DNA from: an uncultured Kangiella sp.
GTDB taxonomy: Bacteria > Pseudomonadota > Gammaproteobacteria > Enterobacterales > Kangiellaceae
Length of the DNA stretch: 64,000 nt
Assembly: GCA_947498625.1 (NCBI GenBank)
Contig: CANMKR010000002.1
Span: 586,332-650,331, forward strand
Direction of reading: 5' to 3'
The position numbers and the translations under genes are program-made. The notes below the pieces were generated by a model. It was not told the DNA's origin, ran no database searches, and saw nothing but the letters and a program-made list of their open reading frames with translations. How positions within the stretch are numbered: the first letter of the stretch is position 1; each line of letters starts with the position of its first letter. Shown piece after piece: positions 1 through 8,469 of this stretch.

Positions 1-1
1 C

Positions 2-1006
2 AAAGGATTTGAATTTTTCTCTCACCACGAAGCAGTTCAAACCCTAGAGCAAGCCGAAGACAAGATCCGTGACTATGTCGATGCTGGTTATGACGCTATT
101 AAAACTTATCATTTAGATATGCCAAGCTACCGTGCGGTGAACAAGCTAGCTGCCGAGCTCGGAGCCCATACCGTTGGTCACTTCCCGTTAGATTTTACCT
201 TGGATGAACTAAAGGTGACACAGCAACGCGAATTAGCGCACCTAGAAGAAATCGTCAGCGTATTAATTCGTGAGTTTGGTTCCATCAATAAAAAAGGTAG
301 CGATAATTTCTACAAGCACGTTCAAGATCGTAGCCAAGAAATTATCGACGATATATTGGCAAAAGATATAACCGTAAACTCAGTGTTGCTTTATATGGAA
401 AATATCCATGACCAATTCAGCGATTTAGAAGGCAAGCTAAGAAGCGTACCGATTGAGTATGTAAACCCAGCGCTGGTAGAAGGCACTAATTTAATCCCAG
501 GCTTTAAGGTCGGCTGGTTACCAGGTTTCAACCAATTTGAAGCCACCAGTCATTCGCACGAACAAGACTACAAAGAATATGACGTCTATTGGACAGCTCG
601 TGAAAAAGCACACCACATCCTTTTAGAAGCTATGATAGAGCGTAATGTAAAAATTGTGGCAGGCTCAGACACAGGTGGTTTCTTAGTAGTACCAGGCTTC
701 GCCCTACATAAAGAAATCCAGTCGCTTAACAATGGTGGCATGACTCCAGCACAAGCCCTAGCAACAGCTACAAGCAACCCAGTAGAGTTAATGAAAAGTG
801 ACGCTGGAATTATCGAAGCTGGAAAACGAGCAGACTTAGTGATTTTAAATAAAAATCCATTAACAGATATTAAAAATACCCAAGCCATTGATACTGTAAT
901 TCTTAATGGCCGTACACTAGAGCGTCAGCAGCTGGATGCTATGCTGGAGGCGGTTAAAAAAGCTAATAATAGAAGTCGGAAAGTGGATATTGATCAATAT
1001 TTATAA
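2..1006 (+). CDS. Amidohydrolase family protein, 3' part (gene starts before the window)
   Basis: The frame is open from base 2, so the ATG at 119 is internal and 334 residues are visible. Features typical of metal-dependent amidohydrolases are an AIKTYH stretch near the window edge (possible metal-bridging Lys region), a GHFPLD segment (candidate metal His), and AGSDTGG with the usual catalytic Asp, followed by the G-I-I-E-A-G-K-R-A-D-L-V-I-L strand that returns to the composite beta domain. The substrate cannot be read from the sequence. An imidazolonepropionase- or prolidase-like hydrolase is possible. The gene ends just before a strong hairpin terminator and is convergent with the gene at 1086-3404. 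Confidence 0.85.
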   Translation, partial: KGFEFFSHHEAVQTLEQAEDKIRDYVDAGYDAIKTYHLDMPSYRAVNKLAAELGAHTVGHFPLDFTLDELKVTQQRELAHLEEIVSVLIREFGSINKKGSDNFYKHVQDRSQEIIDDILAKDITVNSVLLYMENIHDQFSDLEGKLRSVPIEYVNPALVEGTNLIPGFKVGWLPGFNQFEATSHSHEQDYKEYDVYWTAREKAHHILLEAMIERNVKIVAGSDTGGFLVVPGFALHKEIQSLNNGGMTPAQALATATSNPVELMKSDAGIIEAGKRADLVILNKNPLTDIKNTQAIDTVILNGRTLERQQLDAMLEAVKKANNRSRKVDIDQYL

Positions 1007-1022
1007 GAGCTAAACATCCTTG

Positions 1023-1071
1023 ATAAGAGCTGAGTTTTTAAATTGCTCGGCTCTTATTAAAGATATAATTT
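1023..1071 (+). terminator. Rho-independent terminator after the amidohydrolase gene
   Basis: Twelve-base arms at 1023-1034 and 1046-1057 pair with one G-U, around an 11-base loop. An A/T-rich stretch ending in a T run (about 1069-1074) follows on the plus strand. It lies 17 bases after the stop codon. Confidence 0.7.
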
Positions 1072-1085
1072 TTTGAAACTCTACC

Positions 1086-3404
1086 TTATCCATTAATCAT
1101 GAGTGATTTAAAAAACGCAGGATTTATACAATACCTGACATTTGCTTGTTTTTTCTTTATAAAGCCTTTAAGAATATTCATATTGTAATGGTAATTATAA
1201 ATATACTTTTCCTCATTAGAGTTAATTTTAACACCTAAAAATCCATACCATAAAAGCAAGTCCAGCATTTTTTCACCCTCAGACTCTTCAACATAGTCTG
1301 TAATCTTGTTTAAAACTTCATCTAGGCTTAGTTCTTTTTTTGACTCAATGAACGAGTATAATATTCCATCGCTGTCACTTGATATATCTCTGAGCTCATA
1401 GCCTATATCATTTAGTAGGTCCGTAGAAAATGCTGACAATCCTTTCTCAATATCTTCCTGAGTAATTTTTGAATGATTCAAATTAACAGCATAACTTTTG
1501 CAGTGACCAATAAGATTAAGTAAGAATCTAGGTCTCATTAAGCACCTATCAATTAAGTACTGTGAACTTTCTTCACCATGATAATGGCTAACGCAAATTT
1601 GGCCCCATATTTGTTCGAAGGTTAGATCACTATCTAAATTATTAGATACAACTCGTAATCTAATCAATTCTCTTAGCAAATCTGTGTCAGTCCAGTCTAA
1701 AAGAACGCTGGCTTCTTTCCCTCTATCTGATGTATCTGAAACTAATAGCTCATATACATCATTCCTTAAGAACACAATAGTATTCACTTCTGTATTCTGT
1801 CTATCGAACTGCCTCTCTAGCTTTCTACTTGCATCAATCAAAGACCTTATAATGATTAAGTCTTCATGAGTAAGCCCTGTAGTCGGCCAACCTTTGTCAA
1901 TATTATCAAAAAGTAACCATAGAGTTTCTTTATAACGCATGTATTCTTTAATATGACGGGATATTTCTCTTACATCATGAGAGTAAAGGAGTTGAGTTAC
2001 TTGAGCTGAAGATAAACGACTATTATTCCCATCACTATATTTTTCCATATAATTTGAAGATATTTTTTCCATTAAAATTTTCATGCGCTCGGAAAAGTCT
2101 CCTTGAACATCATATTCTTCTGTTTTGTACAGTTCTTCTAATTTTCTATATGGTTCAAATAAGTTTTGTTCATGAATATGTCTTACCTTATCTTTTTCTA
2201 GAATTTTGTAACAAATTTCTAACAGTAATAAATATTCCCAAAATGCCATGATAGTATGCTGAAGAGTCCCCTCTTCTAAATACTCAAGAATCATTTCTTT
2301 AAACTTTATTAACTTATATCCGTCAGGCTTCAGATCTAAAACGATATTTTTTTTATTACTTCTTTCTCGGTCCCTTACTTGCAAAAAAATCGCAGATTTA
2401 CCTGCTCCTTTTCTTCCAATAACTAAATTAGCTTCACCTCTTATAGACTTTAGATATTGATCTGTTTTCAAATAATAGGCTTCCAATGTTCTCATTTCAT
2501 TTTCTGCAGAAGATGCGCCTAAATCTAATGTTTCTAAGAATGACTCATTATGACTAGGTACAACATCTAATGTTTGCTGATATAGCTCAGCAACTTCTGC
2601 TGCAAACTCTGCAATATATTCATTAACATCGTCAGGATGGTTACAAATACTTACGAAGTCTCGATAATCTAAAGGAACAGGGTCCTGTCCAAACTGTAGA
2701 ATCGATATTGCTTTTTTCATCCCAGCAGATAATCCAGCAATAAAGGCTGCTCTAAGATTATGAACCTCATATCCTTTTTCTTCTGAGTTTAATAAAGGAA
2801 CGACAACCCCATAAGATTTTGCAACATTCTTAATCGCATCAGACGCCGATAATCTCGATTGTTCTGATGGATCAAAATTCCTAAAAATATATCTGCTTTT
2901 TTTTACCCTTGAGATTATTCTAGTTATCCAATCAGTTTTATGTTCCCCCTCCAGTAAATATAATGGTGATGCTTGATCAATTTTTTCATTTATAGGAATT
3001 GGGCTTATATTTTCAATATTTTTTAAGTATTCACAAAGCTGGTCGGAGTTTTCATACTCTTTGTAACCTAAGGTATCAAATATACCTACTTCATTGAGGC
3101 TAGGCTCACTATCAGCAACACTTTTATTTTTAGTTATTAATACCCTCTTATTCTGTCCGATTGCATATCCTATTTCATAGGTAACATTGAAGTTTAATTT
3201 TGAAATATCTGCCACTAAAAAATCAGCATCATCGATCCCAGTTAAAACCTTTGCGGATATAAAGCACCCTACAATATCTAACGCTTTCCAAGATTGGATT
3301 ACTATTTTGTTATTAATTTCTTTAAATTTGCTAACAGCCGAGTCAATAGTTGTACCGATTGCAGTTGGGTTAGATGGGTAAGCGAAAAAACCTTTTATTG
3401 TCAT
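1086..3404 (-). CDS. NDT/TIR-like domain plus P-loop ATPase (Sll1717-like), putative defence protein
   Basis: The protein has 772 residues. Residues about 1-140 resemble the nucleoside 2-deoxyribosyltransferase/TIR-like fold, with DADFLVADIS followed by NVTYEIGYA and a candidate catalytic Glu. Residues about 145-290 look like a second related module (HNLRAAFIAGLSAGMKKAI). The ATPase begins near residue 325 with Walker A GRKGAGKS; LLFDNIDKGW fits Walker B of the Sll1717-type P-loop family. I chose the ATG at 3404 because AAGGAG sits 7 bases upstream. The upstream in-frame ATG at 3437 lies against the prpF terminator. The gene stands alone and is more AT-rich than its neighbours, which suggests acquisition. 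Nucleotide-signal sensing or NAD-type hydrolysis coupled to a STAND-like ATPase is inferred from architecture only. Confidence 0.65.
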   Translation of the reverse strand: MTIKGFFAYPSNPTAIGTTIDSAVSKFKEINNKIVIQSWKALDIVGCFISAKVLTGIDDADFLVADISKLNFNVTYEIGYAIGQNKRVLITKNKSVADSEPSLNEVGIFDTLGYKEYENSDQLCEYLKNIENISPIPINEKIDQASPLYLLEGEHKTDWITRIISRVKKSRYIFRNFDPSEQSRLSASDAIKNVAKSYGVVVPLLNSEEKGYEVHNLRAAFIAGLSAGMKKAISILQFGQDPVPLDYRDFVSICNHPDDVNEYIAEFAAEVAELYQQTLDVVPSHNESFLETLDLGASSAENEMRTLEAYYLKTDQYLKSIRGEANLVIGRKGAGKSAIFLQVRDRERSNKKNIVLDLKPDGYKLIKFKEMILEYLEEGTLQHTIMAFWEYLLLLEICYKILEKDKVRHIHEQNLFEPYRKLEELYKTEEYDVQGDFSERMKILMEKISSNYMEKYSDGNNSRLSSAQVTQLLYSHDVREISRHIKEYMRYKETLWLLFDNIDKGWPTTGLTHEDLIIIRSLIDASRKLERQFDRQNTEVNTIVFLRNDVYELLVSDTSDRGKEASVLLDWTDTDLLRELIRLRVVSNNLDSDLTFEQIWGQICVSHYHGEESSQYLIDRCLMRPRFLLNLIGHCKSYAVNLNHSKITQEDIEKGLSAFSTDLLNDIGYELRDISSDSDGILYSFIESKKELSLDEVLNKITDYVEESEGEKMLDLLLWYGFLGVKINSNEEKYIYNYHYNMNILKGFIKKKQANVRYCINPAFFKSLMING

Positions 3405-3435
3405 ATTTATTCTCCTTGTAATCTCAAATATTCCC

Positions 3436-3463
3436 ATAAAAAAAGCCGCTTAACAAGCGGCTT
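3436..3463 (-). terminator. Rho-independent terminator of prpF
   Basis: Arms 3443-3450 and 3456-3463 (AAGCCGCT / AGCGGCTT) form an 8-bp stem with a 5-base loop. On the minus strand a run of T follows (complement of the A run at 3437-3442). It closes the prpF transcript and overlaps the rejected upstream start of the next gene. Confidence 0.8.
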
Positions 3464-3467
3464 CAAC

Positions 3468-3483
3468 AATGCAAATTTGCATT
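3468..3483. repeat. 16-bp perfect palindrome downstream of prpF
   Basis: AATGCAAATTTGCATT is fully self-complementary. It lies between the prpF stop codon and the prpF terminator. No function is assigned. It could add to the 3' end structure or be a protein-binding site. Confidence 0.5.
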
Positions 3484-3506
3484 AATATTAATGCTTTACA
3501 ATTGAT

Positions 3507-4709
3507 TTATTCAAAAGGAACTCGAATACTCCCTTCCATTAAGACTCTAGCACTGCGACTCATAATGACTTTTTTAGCTTTCCATTGACGGTTTTCCTCA
3601 GCAACTTCTGCGCCTACTTTTAAGGTGCCTGAAGGGTGGCCAAAACGTACTTCATTTCTATTGCCACCACCCGCTGCTACATTAACTAAAGTTCCAGGAA
3701 TGGCTGAAGCTGTTGCGATAGCGACTGCGGCTGTGCCCATCATGGCGTGATGGAGTAAGCCCATAGAAATCGCTCGAACGTTTAAATCGATATCGTTTTG
3801 GGAAATATCTTTACCACTTGAAGAGGTATACGATTTTGCTGGCGCAACAAAAGCAACTTTAGGCGTGTGTTGGCGAGTTTTTGCTTCTTCGATATCAGTA
3901 ATCAAGCCCATCTTGATAGCACCGTAAGCTCGAATCGTTTCAAACATAGTTAATGCTTTATCATCGCCATTGATATTGGTTTGTAGTTCAGTGCCATTAA
4001 AAGCGCCGTCAGTACCATTGCCCTGCATATTGGGTATTTCATCTGCATTTAAGAAAATGGTTGGAATACCCGCAGTGATCATAGTGGCCTTAAAAGTACC
4101 AATACCTGGAACCTCTAAATCATCCACTAAATTGCCCGTTGGGAACATGGGCGTATCGCCTGATACGGGCTCAACGAATTCGATTTTTACTTCTGCTGCG
4201 GGGAAAGTTACTCCGTCCAATTCAAAATCACCTGTCTCCTGGACTTCACCGTTAGTAATCGGCACATGAGCAATAATGGTTTTCTTGATATTGGCTTGCC
4301 AAATACGAACCACGCAAATGCCATTTTCAGGAATACGCTCAGCATCAACTAAGCCACTACTGATAGCAAAAGAACCCACTGCCGCAGTTAAGTTACCGCA
4401 GTTACCGCTCCAATCCACAAAAGGCTTATCAATCGACACCTGACCGAATAAATAATCCACATCGTGATCGGCAACCGAGGCTTTAGACACAATCACCGTT
4501 TTACTGGTACTGGAAGTCGCCCCGCCCATACCATCGGTTTGTTTACCATAAGGATCAGGACTACCAATCACGCGAAGCAACAATCTATCGCGCGCTTCGC
4601 CAGCAATCTGCGCTGCTTCTGGCAAATCGGTTAACTTAAAGAAAACACCTTTAGAAGTACCGCCGCGCATATAAGTGGCTGGGACTTTTATTTGGGGTGG
4701 AAATTTCAT
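3507..4709 (-). CDS. prpF: 2-methylaconitate cis-trans isomerase PrpF
   Basis: The protein has 400 residues, the usual PrpF length. The N-terminus KVPATYMRGGTSKGVFF is the family signature (the MRGGTSKG loop carries the active-site Ser/Lys). The segment DWSGNCGN matches the second conserved block. PrpF converts the 2-methylaconitate isomer made by AcnD into the one that aconitases can hydrate. It lies downstream of acnD on the same strand but is separated by about 0.94 kb of repeats and a GIY-YIG gene, so it may have its own promoter or depend on read-through. Confidence 0.95.
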   Translation of the reverse strand: MKFPPQIKVPATYMRGGTSKGVFFKLTDLPEAAQIAGEARDRLLLRVIGSPDPYGKQTDGMGGATSSTSKTVIVSKASVADHDVDYLFGQVSIDKPFVDWSGNCGNLTAAVGSFAISSGLVDAERIPENGICVVRIWQANIKKTIIAHVPITNGEVQETGDFELDGVTFPAAEVKIEFVEPVSGDTPMFPTGNLVDDLEVPGIGTFKATMITAGIPTIFLNADEIPNMQGNGTDGAFNGTELQTNINGDDKALTMFETIRAYGAIKMGLITDIEEAKTRQHTPKVAFVAPAKSYTSSSGKDISQNDIDLNVRAISMGLLHHAMMGTAAVAIATASAIPGTLVNVAAGGGNRNEVRFGHPSGTLKVGAEVAEENRQWKAKKVIMSRSARVLMEGSIRVPFE

Positions 4710-5045
4710 GTTTCTTGTTACCTGTTAGTTGATTCCCGTTTTCACGGGAATGACGTTAATTTTTAATGACGGGCTGTTTCTAAGCCGTCATTCCCGTGCA
4801 AACGGGAATCTTATAAAGTACAACTCAAGCTTTATTCATGGGCAGTATATCCTTAACAGGATTACCACTTTTCCCTGAAGGAATTTCCTTCGGTCACATG
4901 GGAATGACACTATTCCCTAATCGTCATTCCCGCGCAGGCGGGAATCTTACCAAGTACAATTCGAGCTTTATTCATGGGCAGTCTATCCTTAGCAGGATTT
5001 CCACTTTTCCCCGAAGGAATTTCCTGCGGTCACGTGGGAATGACA
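4710..5045. repeat. dRS3-like palindromic repeats and a 136-bp tandem duplication upstream of prpF
   Basis: There are three copies of an imperfect palindrome with core ATTCCC-N8-GGGAAT and a CGTC/GACG flank, at 4731-4755, 4786-4812 and 4922-4948. A longer unit starting with the palindrome is duplicated head to tail: 4786-4921 and 4922-about 5048, period 136 bases, with scattered substitutions. Plus-strand ORFs here are only repeat translations. Neisseria dRS3 has the same ATTCCC-N8-GGGAAT form, and similar elements are common in gammaproteobacteria. Confidence 0.85.
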
Positions 5046-5333
5046 CTAAAGAATTTCAGACCAAAGATCACTCCATTCAGGGTTATTCGCTTCAATCAAA
5101 TCAAGTTTCCACTGTCGATTCCATTTCTTCATTTGTTTTTCTCGAACTATGGCACTTTCCATAGTTTCGTGCTGCTCAAAATAAACAAGCTGAGTAATGT
5201 TGTACTTTTTACTGTGCCCATCAACTAGATGGTTTCGATGTTGCCAGATTCTTTTAATTAAGTCGCTGGTTACACCTATGTATAAAGCTCCGTCTTTTTT
5301 GTTCGCTAATATATAAACGAATGGAGATTTCAT
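5046..5333 (-). CDS. Small GIY-YIG nuclease-domain protein
   Basis: The protein has 95 residues and is essentially a lone GIY-YIG domain. It shows VYILAN and LYIGVTSD (the GIY and YIG strands), then a conserved Arg in LIKRIWQHR, YFE, and a Glu in IVREKQMKKWNR. This is the standalone GIY-YIG type (UPF0213/YhbQ-like) found widely in bacteria, whose cellular role is unclear. It is flanked on both sides by dRS3-like repeats and interrupts the prp gene order, so it may have arrived with those repeats or help to spread them (inference). Confidence 0.85.
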   Translation of the reverse strand: MKSPFVYILANKKDGALYIGVTSDLIKRIWQHRNHLVDGHSKKYNITQLVYFEQHETMESAIVREKQMKKWNRQWKLDLIEANNPEWSDLWSEIL

Positions 5334-5647
5334 ATCCTTTGTTCTCCAAGTTATTTAATGCGTCATTCCCATGCAAATGGGAATCCTCTCAATGTTAACT
5401 CTCAGCCTAAATAAACCCTAGTCCATATACTCAGCAAGATTCCCGCCTTCGCGGGAATGACATCCTTTTTGAACCGTCATTCCCATGCAAATGGGAATCC
5501 TCTCAATATTAACTCTCAGCCTAAATAAACCCTAGTCCATACTCAACAGGATTCCCGCTTTCGCGGGAATGACATCCTTTTGTACCGTCATTCCCGTGCA
5601 AACGGGCGACCGAAGGAAGTGCCCGTGGTGAATCCTCTCAAATATAA
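5334..5647. repeat. dRS3-like palindromes with a 114-bp tandem duplication between the GIY-YIG gene and acnD
   Basis: Palindrome copies lie at 5361-5386, 5438-5461, 5475-5500 and 5550-5573, and a broken copy at 5586-about 5634. The unit 5361-5474 is repeated at 5475-5585 and carries two palindromes in opposite orientation plus a shared spacer (CTCAGCCTAAATAAACCCTA). In the broken copy about 23 bases separate the second arm from its GAATCC end. No gene is seen. The transcript from acnD to prpF would cross all these hairpins. Confidence 0.85.
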
Positions 5648-8251
5648 CTAGTTATTAGCTAAGAAATCGTTAGCAAAGCGCTGCAGAACACCACCCGCAT
5701 CGTAAATCGAAACTTCTTCCGCAGTATCTAAGCGAGACTTCACTGGGATTTTTACTTGTTCGCCATTCTTACGAGTCACCACCACAGTCATTTCTGAGCC
5801 TGGACTGATATCGCCTTCAACGTCGAAAGTTTCAGTGCCGTCAATGCCGTAATCTTTACGAGTCTCGCCATTAGTAAACTCAAGTGGCAAAACGCCCATA
5901 CCGATAAGGTTGGTACGGTGAATACGTTCGAAGCCTTCAGCGACAATCACTTCTACCCCTGCTAAACGCACGCCTTTGGCCGCCCAGTCACGAGAAGAGC
6001 CTTGACCATAGTCTGCGCCAGCAACAATGATTAGCGGCTGTTTACGCTCCATATAGGTCTCAATGGTTTCCCACATGCGGCCTTCAGTACCTTCTGGCTC
6101 AAGACGCGCAAGTGAACCTTGCTTGATATTCCCTTCATCATCTAAAACCATTTCGTTTAGAAGTTTCGGATTGGCAAAAGTAGCGCGCTGCGCGGTTAGG
6201 TGATCGCCGCGGTGGGTTGCATAAGAATTATAGTCTTCTTCTGGCAAGCCCATCTTATCCAAGTAAGCACCTGCTGCACTGGCTTTTTGAATAGCGTTCG
6301 ACGGCGATAAATGGTCAGTGGTGATGTTATCGCCCAGTACCGCTAACGGACGCATACCTTTCATTGTTCGCTCGCCTGCTAGTGCACCTTCCCAATAAGG
6401 CGGACGACGGATGTAGGTACTCATTTCGCGCCAGTCGTATAATGGATTCGACTTCTCACCCATATCCACTTCAACATTGAACATTGGCTCATAGACTTTA
6501 GCGAAATGTTCTGGCTTAACGCTTTGCTTAATTACCGCATTAATTTCTTCATCGGTAGGCCAGATATCTTTTAAGGTTACTGGCTTACCATTGGCGTCAT
6601 GACCCAATGGATCTTTTTCAATATCAAAACGAATCGAACCAGCGATTGCATAAGCCACCACTAATGGCGGCGAGGCTAAGAAAGCTTGGTCAGCATGCGG
6701 ATGTATACGACCATCAAAGTTTCGGTTACCAGAAAGTACTGCCGTCGAATATAAATCGCGGTCGATAATTTCTTGCTTAATTTTTGGATCCAGCGCACCA
6801 CTCATACCATTACAAGAAGTACAAGCATAAGCTACAACGCCAAAACCTAATTGCTCAAGCTCGGGTAATAAATTGGCTTCTTCTAAATATAAAGTTACTG
6901 CTTTAGAGCCTGGCGCTAAAGAAGTCTTAACCCATGGTTTACGGGTTAAGCCGTGTTTATTAGCGTTACGTGCTATTAATCCAGCGGCGATCATATTGCG
7001 TGGATTTGAAGTATTGGTGCAGCTAGTAATAGCGGCAATAATACAAGCGCCATCTGGCATTAAGCCATCTTCAGAAGAGTAAACGCCGTCACCATTTTCA
7101 AGAGCAATACCCTTTTCTGCTAAATCTTTAACAGCAACACGGGCATGAGGGTTTGATGGGCCTGCGATGTTCATTCCTACAGCGCCTAAATCAAAGGTTA
7201 ATACACGCTCGTATTCAGCCTTAACCATATCATCAGCCCAAAGGCCTGTTTGTTTAGCATAGTTCTCTACTAGCTTAACTTGATCGGCATCGCGGCCAGT
7301 TAGGGTTAAGTAATCAATGGTTTGCTGATCGATATAGAACATGGCAGCGGTTGCGCCAAACTCAGGCGTCATGTTGGAAATGGTTGCACGATCGCCAAGG
7401 GTTAGAGCATTAGCACCTTCGCCAAAGAATTCTAAATAGCTCGATACCACTTTTTCATTACGCAAGAATTCTGTTAATGCCAAAACGATATCCGTTGAAG
7501 TAATACCCGGTTGCGGCTTACCTTTCATCTCCACACCGATAATATCCGGAAGGCGCATGTAAGAAGCACGGCCAAGCATCACGCTTTCTGCTTCAAGACC
7601 ACCCACACCCACTGAGATAACACCTAACGCGTCAACCATTGGTGTATGGCTATCAGTACCGACTAACGTATCAGGGAAGGCTACGTTGTCCTTAATTTGT
7701 ACTACTGGCGACATGCGTTCCAAATTGATTTGGTGCATAATGCCGTTACCTGGTGGAACTACGTTAACGTTCTTAAACGCAGTTTTACACCAGTTAATAA
7801 AGTGGAAACGATCTTCATTACGGCGATCTTCAATCGCACGATTTTTCTCGAAAGCATTTTCTTCGTAACCTGCGTGTTCAACTGCTAATGAATGATCCAC
7901 AATCAATTGCGTTGGAACTACAGGATTAATCTGCGCAGGATCACCACCCTTCTCCGCAATCGCATCACGTAAACCGGCCAAATCAACAAAAGCGGTTTGG
8001 CCTAAAATATCGTGACAAACTACCCGCGCTGGAAACCACGGAAAATCCAAATCGGTCTTGCGATAAATAATTTGCTTTAGAGAGTCAGTTAAAGTCTCAG
8101 GACTGCAACGACGTACTAAGTTTTCAGCCAACACTTTTGAAGTGTATGGAAGCTTGTCATAGGAGCCAGGCTCGATTGCTTCAATCGCTTCGCGAGTATC
8201 GAAATAATCTAAATTGCTATTTGGTAATGCTTTACGGTAATTGGTGTTCAT
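5648..8251 (-). CDS. acnD: Fe/S-dependent 2-methylisocitrate dehydratase AcnD
   Basis: The protein has 867 residues, the normal AcnD size. It is an aconitase-family enzyme that dehydrates 2-methylcitrate to a 2-methylaconitate isomer, with PrpF required to finish the step. Cluster ligands are seen in AITSCTNTSNP and CTSCNGMSG. The C-terminal swivel domain has YGQGSSRDWAAKG. I chose the ATG at 8251, giving MNTNYRKALPNSNLDYFD as in other AcnD proteins. The in-frame ATG at 8269 lies inside a dRS3-like palindrome. Upstream is prpC; downstream are repeats and prpF. Confidence 0.95.
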   Translation of the reverse strand: MNTNYRKALPNSNLDYFDTREAIEAIEPGSYDKLPYTSKVLAENLVRRCSPETLTDSLKQIIYRKTDLDFPWFPARVVCHDILGQTAFVDLAGLRDAIAEKGGDPAQINPVVPTQLIVDHSLAVEHAGYEENAFEKNRAIEDRRNEDRFHFINWCKTAFKNVNVVPPGNGIMHQINLERMSPVVQIKDNVAFPDTLVGTDSHTPMVDALGVISVGVGGLEAESVMLGRASYMRLPDIIGVEMKGKPQPGITSTDIVLALTEFLRNEKVVSSYLEFFGEGANALTLGDRATISNMTPEFGATAAMFYIDQQTIDYLTLTGRDADQVKLVENYAKQTGLWADDMVKAEYERVLTFDLGAVGMNIAGPSNPHARVAVKDLAEKGIALENGDGVYSSEDGLMPDGACIIAAITSCTNTSNPRNMIAAGLIARNANKHGLTRKPWVKTSLAPGSKAVTLYLEEANLLPELEQLGFGVVAYACTSCNGMSGALDPKIKQEIIDRDLYSTAVLSGNRNFDGRIHPHADQAFLASPPLVVAYAIAGSIRFDIEKDPLGHDANGKPVTLKDIWPTDEEINAVIKQSVKPEHFAKVYEPMFNVEVDMGEKSNPLYDWREMSTYIRRPPYWEGALAGERTMKGMRPLAVLGDNITTDHLSPSNAIQKASAAGAYLDKMGLPEEDYNSYATHRGDHLTAQRATFANPKLLNEMVLDDEGNIKQGSLARLEPEGTEGRMWETIETYMERKQPLIIVAGADYGQGSSRDWAAKGVRLAGVEVIVAEGFERIHRTNLIGMGVLPLEFTNGETRKDYGIDGTETFDVEGDISPGSEMTVVVTRKNGEQVKIPVKSRLDTAEEVSIYDAGGVLQRFANDFLANN

Positions 8252-8263
8252 GCTTTGTATTTC

Positions 8264-8336
8264 CGTCATTCCCGCAAAAGCGGGAATCTCTATAAAATTA
8301 CTTGTAAACTTGATTCCCGCCTACGCGGGAATGACG
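8264..8336. repeat. Pair of inverted dRS3-like palindromes between prpC and acnD
   Basis: Copies lie at 8264-8288 and 8312-8336 in opposite orientation, 23 bases apart, each with the ATTCCCG...CGGGAAT core. The first abuts the acnD start region. The pair could fold into one long cruciform or hairpin in the mRNA. The remaining spacer up to prpC (8337-8469) shows nothing recognisable. Confidence 0.8.
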
Positions 8337-8469
8337 AGTTGTTTATTGTAAAATGAATTTTAAGTTTTAAGAGCAAGGCTTTAAGTGAATTTATCGCTGG
8401 AGTTTACGACCAAGTAAATGACTAAGATAAATTCTCTTTATAACGCAGCTATTGAAGCTTAAAAACATT

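Noticed and set aside
4838..5228. Plus-strand ORFs with GSISLTGLPLFPEG repeats
   Set aside because: They are translations of the 136-bp tandem unit and run antisense into the GIY-YIG gene.
5361..5585. CRISPR-like direct repeats
   Set aside because: Only two long units with internal palindromes and conserved spacers. There are no short unique spacers and no cas genes.
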